A DNA stretch of 64,000 bases from Lewinellaceae bacterium (lineage in GTDB: Bacteria > Bacteroidota > Bacteroidia > Chitinophagales > Saprospiraceae), in NCBI GenBank assembly GCA_020636435.1, contig JACJXX010000002.1, positions 4,030,001 to 4,094,000 on the forward strand, in the 5' to 3' direction. The translations under genes were made by a program, and so were the position numbers. A model generated the notes under the pieces. The model worked only from the letters and a program-made list of their open reading frames with translations. It did not search any database and was not told the DNA's origin. Below are positions 59,568-64,000 of this stretch, piece after piece (positions within the stretch are counted from its first letter, which is position 1; every line of letters starts with the position of its first letter).

Positions 59568-62444
59568 ATGAGAGCTTGTTTGGAGGTCGCTTTTGGAGAT
59601 AAAAAGTGTCAATTTTTTGTTGAGACAACTTGTCCCGTACACGAAGTGTCGGGAAGGCGTCTTTTTGCAGCGCATACTGGTGGTACGGGCAAAAAAAGTA
59701 ACGCAGTATCAGCGAAAAAGGGGCATTTTTTAGCCCGAAAGGTGGCCTCCAAACAAGCTCTGAGGTTGCTGTTCGGGTTGTTGTTGTTTTCTACCCTTTG
59801 GGCATCAGCTGCAGGCCAATCGCCGCTAAAAGATTTTTTCCATATAGCGCATTCTCCGGGCTGGCAGAAGCCGTTGGTTTTATCTCCGCAGATGGAGCTA
59901 TTCCTGGGCGAGGCGAGGCGTTTTGCTATGATATCAGAGGGAGCAGAACCCGGCCTCTCTGAACCGGAATTCTTAATGAAGGGGCCGCACGTTGTATCCT
60001 CTTTCTATCTGCCGGCCGGACAGACGCTTTCCCTCGAGGGCGATTTCTTTCTTTTCAGCAAAGGAGATGTCCGCATCGATGGCGACATCATCGGAGCGCT
60101 TTCTGCCATCCCTGGATCATCTGCTGGCAACCTGGTGATCATTGCCGAAGGCATCATTGAAGTACGTGGCAGTATCCGGTCAGGAAATGGCCAAAGTGGA
60201 ACGCCAACCGCCTCCAGGCTAATGCCGGTCACTGATCCACGTGAGCTCATTACCACGGCCGTTCTCTCCCTGTCCAGGAATAGTATAAAAACGGCAGGTA
60301 CCGCCGGCGGCAACGGCGGCAGCTTGCTATTATCGGGAAAACGGCTGGTTTTGCCGGGCAACCTTCAGCCCGGTGACGGCGGTAACGGTTGGCTGGGCGG
60401 CGATGGGGGCAAGGGTGGCATACTCGCCCTCTTTTCCGGTTCAAGGATAGAAACCGGCGGCCGGATACCTAACTGGCAGGCAGGGAACGGCGGTAACGGT
60501 GGTGATGGATTTCCCGGCACCGGTTATTGTGCCGGGGGGAAAGGTGGCCAGGGAGGGGATATCCTATTATCCTGCACTCCCGGAGCGCAAGGCGCCGCTG
60601 GAGACAATAGCAACGAGGCCGGGACTGCCAATGGCGGCAATGGTGGCAATGGTGGAAGCGGTGGCGACGGCATGGTTCCAGGCGAAGATGGATGCTCCGG
60701 TGGTGATGGGGGTGATGGGGGGCATGCCGTAAGCACGGGAGGGAGTGCTACCGGTGGGCTGGGAGGCAAGGGGGGCAGAGCCGGCGATGGATACGATGAC
60801 CCCATGGTCAGCAGTAACGGCGGCGATGGGGGGCAAGGTGGCAAAGGCGGTGATGCCAGTGGCGGTGATCAACCTAGTGGCTATGGCTACGGCCATGGAG
60901 GTTGCGGCGGTAATGCCGGCTGGAGTGGTGGCGGTGGCGGCCCCAATGGTGTTAGTGGCGATGGTGGTGATGGCGGCCATGGTGGCGATGGAATCGGCGG
61001 CACAGGCGAAGGCAATGGCGGTTGTGGTGGCGATGGTGGGGTTACAGTCTGCGGCGACGGCGGCAATGGCACCCCCGGCTTTGGTGGTATTGGCGGTAAT
61101 GGCTATGGTGGTTTGTACAATGGCAACGGACGTGCAGGCAGGGGGGGCAGTGGTGGAAGAGGCGGTAGCGGCTATTGCGGCGCCGGGAATATTGGTGGAA
61201 TCGGCGGCGATGGCTACGGCCATGCCGGCGCAAATAATACCGGCGGCGATGGCGGGCCGGGATTTGGCGGCAATGGTGGAGGTGGGGGTGGAAATAGCTT
61301 CGGCACAGACGACGGAGGGGCAGGTGCCAGGGGCGGATTCGGATACGGGGGCGATGGCGGTGATGGAGAAGGTGGTTTTAATGGCGGGCAGGGCGGCTAT
61401 GGATACGGTGGTAGTGGCGGCAACGGTGGAAACGTCGGGCTCAATAGTTATGGCAACCCAGGCGATGGCGGCGATGGCGGTGATGGCGGCAACGGTTTGG
61501 GGGGCAATGGCGGCCAGAGCAGCGATGGCGGCGGCGGTAAGGGCGGCAGCGCCAACGGAGGCCGGGGTGGACATGGAGGCCAGGGCGCTTTTCATAATTT
61601 TGCAGGAAACGGCGGACATGGGGGCAACGGCGGTGAAGCCGTAGCCGGCAACGGCGGACAAGGAAGCAATGGCGGCAATGGTGGTGCTGCCACAGGAGGA
61701 TATGGCGGCAATGGAGGATATGGCGGCAGTGCCCCGGATGCCGGCAACGGAGGAAACGGAGGAAACGGAGGAAATGGCCAGGGCGGCAACGGCGGCGATG
61801 GTTATTACTGCGATGACCCGGGGGGCATCGGTGGCACTGGAACCGGCGGCAACGGCGGCCAGGGTGGCCAGGGCGGCTCACCGAATGGCAGCCCAGGAGG
61901 CAACGGTTCGGATGGCTCGGGAACAGATGGCCTCGACGGCTTACCGGGTACCATTTGCCCACCCGGAATGGTCTGTGATTTGGTTTATATTGATATGGAT
62001 AACGACAGTTACGGCGATCCTGAAAACTTCGTCGGTTACTGTGCGTACGTCCCAACTGGTTATGTGGCGGATAGCACCGATTGCGATGACAATAATGCAT
62101 CTATTCATCCCGGAGCAGAAGAAACCCCCAATAACGGTATTGATGAAGATTGTGATGGCATGGACCTCATCGTTCACACGAGTTCCAGGAACTGGGCCCC
62201 GATGCTGGGTATCTTTCCCAACCCTACTACGAGGCTAGTCACCATTTTCTGTGATTGCAGTTTTGAGGCTTACTATCTATTGTATAATAACCTGGGCAAA
62301 GTAGTCGGACAAGGAAGGATAGCACTCCCTGATCGCGGAGAAGAGATTGACCTTAGCCCATATCCTTCGGGGATATTCCATTTAAAGATCATCGATACAA
62401 AATCTAATCAATGGGCATCAAAAACAGTCATAAAACTAGATTAG
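59568..62444 (+). CDS. Glycine-rich (GGxGGxGG) T9SS protein, start separated from its signal peptide by a repeat
   Basis: From ATG 59568 the frame encodes 958 residues, but residues 2-65 come from a family C element. Without it the protein starts MRLLFGLLLFSTLWASAAGQ, a perfect signal peptide. After ~190 residues (DGDIIGALSA, GRIPNWQAGNGG) comes a ~550-residue run of GGNGGDGG triplets, resembling mycobacterial PE_PGRS composition. A thrombospondin/MopE-like calcium-binding motif follows (DMDNDSYGDPENFVGYC, DCDDNNASIHPGAEETPN, GIDEDCDG), then a type A T9SS sorting domain (LGIFPNPTTRLVTIFCDCSF, YPSGIFHLKIID). Longer in-frame starts (59343, 59483) exist but are less likely. It is probably surface matrix; secretion may now be impaired. 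Confidence 0.78.
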   Translation: MRACLEVAFGDKKCQFFVETTCPVHEVSGRRLFAAHTGGTGKKSNAVSAKKGHFLARKVASKQALRLLFGLLLFSTLWASAAGQSPLKDFFHIAHSPGWQKPLVLSPQMELFLGEARRFAMISEGAEPGLSEPEFLMKGPHVVSSFYLPAGQTLSLEGDFFLFSKGDVRIDGDIIGALSAIPGSSAGNLVIIAEGIIEVRGSIRSGNGQSGTPTASRLMPVTDPRELITTAVLSLSRNSIKTAGTAGGNGGSLLLSGKRLVLPGNLQPGDGGNGWLGGDGGKGGILALFSGSRIETGGRIPNWQAGNGGNGGDGFPGTGYCAGGKGGQGGDILLSCTPGAQGAAGDNSNEAGTANGGNGGNGGSGGDGMVPGEDGCSGGDGGDGGHAVSTGGSATGGLGGKGGRAGDGYDDPMVSSNGGDGGQGGKGGDASGGDQPSGYGYGHGGCGGNAGWSGGGGGPNGVSGDGGDGGHGGDGIGGTGEGNGGCGGDGGVTVCGDGGNGTPGFGGIGGNGYGGLYNGNGRAGRGGSGGRGGSGYCGAGNIGGIGGDGYGHAGANNTGGDGGPGFGGNGGGGGGNSFGTDDGGAGARGGFGYGGDGGDGEGGFNGGQGGYGYGGSGGNGGNVGLNSYGNPGDGGDGGDGGNGLGGNGGQSSDGGGGKGGSANGGRGGHGGQGAFHNFAGNGGHGGNGGEAVAGNGGQGSNGGNGGAATGGYGGNGGYGGSAPDAGNGGNGGNGGNGQGGNGGDGYYCDDPGGIGGTGTGGNGGQGGQGGSPNGSPGGNGSDGSGTDGLDGLPGTICPPGMVCDLVYIDMDNDSYGDPENFVGYCAYVPTGYVADSTDCDDNNASIHPGAEETPNNGIDEDCDGMDLIVHTSSRNWAPMLGIFPNPTTRLVTIFCDCSFEAYYLLYNNLGKVVGQGRIALPDRGEEIDLSPYPSGIFHLKIIDTKSNQWASKTVIKLD
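59572..59760. mobile_element. Inverted-repeat element family C, copy 2, inserted in a start codon context
   Basis: 189 bp, ends GAGCTTGTTTGGAGG and CCTCCAAACAAGCTC (perfect inverse). It is flanked by TGA at 59569-59571 and 59761-59763, so the duplicated TGA is part of the ATGA at the start of the host gene. Element plus duplication is 192 bp, exactly 64 codons, without stop in the host frame. Homologous to 50266-50448. Confidence 0.9.
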
Positions 62445-62660
62445 GGGCCGGAGAAAAATAAGTTCTCCGTTTCAGGTGAGCTATTTTTTCGCCGGCTCGT
62501 CGCCAAAGGCTATGGCCGACGGAGACAGACAAGGCGCGAGGAGGAAGCATAGCGGGGCTACGTGACCAACAGCCTGCCCCGTACCCGAAGGGTCGGGGAG
62601 CAACGAAGTATGGCGGAAAAAGAGCCGCATCAAATGGGGAAGTTATTCTTCGCCGGGCCC
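62444..62660. repeat. Palindromic element family A, copy 3
   Basis: The ends GGGGCCGGAGAAAAATAAGT and ACTTATTCTTCGCCGGGCCC-like pair imperfectly in inverse, with TTA on both sides (62441-62443, 62661-62663). The core repeats AGACAAGGCGCGAGGA, AAGCATAGC and GAAGTATGGCG of the other copies. It is longer by an insert around 62566-62600 (GCCCCGTACCCGAAGGGTCG). It begins within the stop codon of the glycine-rich gene. Confidence 0.7.
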
Positions 62661-62743
62661 TTAGGGTTACCCTGATCCTGTTAATAAAAGAAATACCATA
62701 GCAGGCATTTGGTATATTGCAGCAGCAATAAAACGCCAAATCC

Positions 62744-64000
62744 GTGAGAAACCTCCTACTCTCCTTATCCCTTGCCTTTCCGCTGGCCACCTGGGGCCAG
62801 CGGCCGGAACTAATCGTACCCGTAGGCCATTCCTGGGGAATCACCTCCGTGGCCTTCTCCCCGCCTTGCCCGGATGGCGGGGACTGCCCTTTCGGAAACG
62901 GAAAATATGTGCTGACCGGTGGCGGAGACGGCATTGCCACCCTTTGGAGCACCGAGTCCGGAAAACAATTGCAATCTTTTGAAGGGCATTTGAACGGGGT
63001 TTCTTCGGTGGCCTTTTCGCCAGACGGGAGCCAGGTGCTCACCGGCAGTTGGGACGGGACCGCCAAACTTTGGGATTTCCAATCCGGGAAGGAGATTCGG
63101 CCTTTTGAAAGGTACGCCTATGCTTCCACTGACTTTTCCACCAACCATTCCCAGCGGATCACAGCGGTGGCCTTCTCACCCAACGGAGACTCCCTGCTCA
63201 CCAGTTTTAATAATGATACCACCGTTGTGTGGGATGTTGATTCCGGCGAACCGGTGCGCGTTTTTAAGGGGAATCCAACAACCTTATGCTCCAGTAAAAA
63301 ACAGGAGCTCACAAAAGGTAGCGGCTATAGCGCCATCCTTCGCAAAACGCCATCCGGAGATACCCTTCAAACGTTAAGTGGCCACAGTTCGAGCATTTCC
63401 GCTGCCGCTTTTTCCCCGGATGAAGCCTACGTGCTTACCGGTAGCAAGGACCATACGGCCATCCTCTGGGAAATCCGGTCCGGAAAAAAGGCTCATATTT
63501 TCAACGGACATAGTGCGGAGGTTACTGCGGTAGCCTTCTCCTCCGATGGAAATTATGCGCTCACCGGAAGCAGTGACAATACCGCCATCCTTTGGGATGC
63601 GAGGTCCGGCCGCAGGATACGAACCCTAAAAGGGCATACCGATGTGGTTCTCCATCTGGAATTTTCTCCTGATGGGAGATACCTGCTGGTTTTCAGTATG
63701 AATGTCGAAGGAGAAAGCGCATGGAGCAAAAATAAAGCCACTATCTGGGATATGTATTCCGGGCAGCGCCTGTCCACCCTAATCCTGGATGAGGTGGCCC
63801 AGTACAGTTATCCGCCGATTGACGCGGCCTTTTCCCCGGATGGACAGCGCGTGCTCATCGGCAGCCGGCATGTAGCCACGCTGTGGGATATCCATTCGGG
63901 CGCCCAAATTTATTCTCTTGATAGCATACAGGCCAACGTTACCGCCGTAGCCTTTTCTGAGGATGGTAAATATGCCTTGACCGGAGGAAAAAATGCCCTC
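62744..64000 (+). CDS. Exported WD40-repeat protein, C-terminus beyond window
   Basis: 419 codons are present from GTG 62744; no ATG gives the N-terminus VRNLLLSLSLAFPLATWGQ, a signal peptide. Eight WD40 blades have begun by the right edge, each with GHxxxVxAVAFSPDG, LTGSxDxTAILWD and a short linker (for example GHSAEVTAVAFSSDG, GHTDVVLHLEFSPDG). WD40 propellers bind proteins; in Bacteroidota exported ones often precede a caspase-like peptidase or other effector domain, which would lie outside the window. It follows the family A element by 83 bases. Confidence 0.8.
   Translation, partial: MRNLLLSLSLAFPLATWGQRPELIVPVGHSWGITSVAFSPPCPDGGDCPFGNGKYVLTGGGDGIATLWSTESGKQLQSFEGHLNGVSSVAFSPDGSQVLTGSWDGTAKLWDFQSGKEIRPFERYAYASTDFSTNHSQRITAVAFSPNGDSLLTSFNNDTTVVWDVDSGEPVRVFKGNPTTLCSSKKQELTKGSGYSAILRKTPSGDTLQTLSGHSSSISAAAFSPDEAYVLTGSKDHTAILWEIRSGKKAHIFNGHSAEVTAVAFSSDGNYALTGSSDNTAILWDARSGRRIRTLKGHTDVVLHLEFSPDGRYLLVFSMNVEGESAWSKNKATIWDMYSGQRLSTLILDEVAQYSYPPIDAAFSPDGQRVLIGSRHVATLWDIHSGAQIYSLDSIQANVTAVAFSEDGKYALTGGKNAL

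Noticed and set aside
60567..61661. Long open frames on both strands across the glycine-rich region
   Set aside because: They are shadows of the GGN-triplet coding sequence: low-complexity Ala/Pro/Thr-rich translations without motifs; the plus-strand frame with signal peptide and T9SS tail is the real gene.

Overview
The window looks like a chromosomal segment of a Bacteroidota bacterium, most likely of the class Saprospiria. The indications are two giant repeat proteins with the type B type IX secretion (T9SS) C-terminal domain, a further T9SS type A tail, a SusC/SusD pair, a DUF2027-Smr protein, a eukaryote-like proline dehydrogenase, and promoters of the Bacteroidota form TTTG-N19-TAnnTTTG. 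The genus is not determinable from the sequence alone.

Layout. 1-9.7 kb: priA (cut by the left edge), a Uma2 nuclease-like gene, two exported proteins, an ABC importer of the TrpXYZ type and a CDC48-like double AAA ATPase. 10-17 kb: cupin, FCY1-like cytosine deaminase, MscS-like channel, a soluble MgtE-like protein next to MgtE, a probable immunity/toxin remnant, a methyltransferase and DUF2027-Smr. 17-31.6 kb: two adjacent giant adhesin-like T9SS substrates with about 22 and 20 Ig/PKD-like repeats. 32-46.4 kb: proline dehydrogenase, aroE, a GNAT, and a minus-strand run of DASS transporter, SusC, SusD, SGNH hydrolase and two Ig-like lipoproteins. 46.7-64 kb: an accessory, repeat-rich region with a membrane HTH protein, IS4-type and IS1182-type insertion sequences, a SIR2-TIR / STAND-FGE conflict locus, a broken Y1 transposase, a glycine-rich T9SS protein and a WD40 protein cut by the right edge.

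Most notable system. At 51.4-57.2 kb a SIR2-like/TIR protein overlaps by 4 bp a STAND NTPase whose gene is split by an IS1182-type element. Removing the element and one copy of its 4-bp CTAG duplication restores a 910-residue protein: STAND NTPase, membrane helix, coiled coil, formylglycine-generating-enzyme (FGE) fold. The last FGE segment has the look of a diversity-generating-retroelement (DGR) variable region: about eleven hydrophobic or odd residues sit where such templates have AAY codons, every one encoded by NNY, followed by a perfect 7-bp hairpin. No reverse transcriptase or template repeat is in the window. The TIR domain has Tyr where the NADase Glu is expected.

Second theme. The window carries several small palindromic element families with terminal inverted repeats, and for three of them target duplications can be read directly (9 bp, 8 bp, 3 bp). 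In three places the pre-insertion gene can be reconstructed: one element separates a start codon from its signal peptide, one sits in frame inside a signal peptide, and one interrupts a Y1 transposase.
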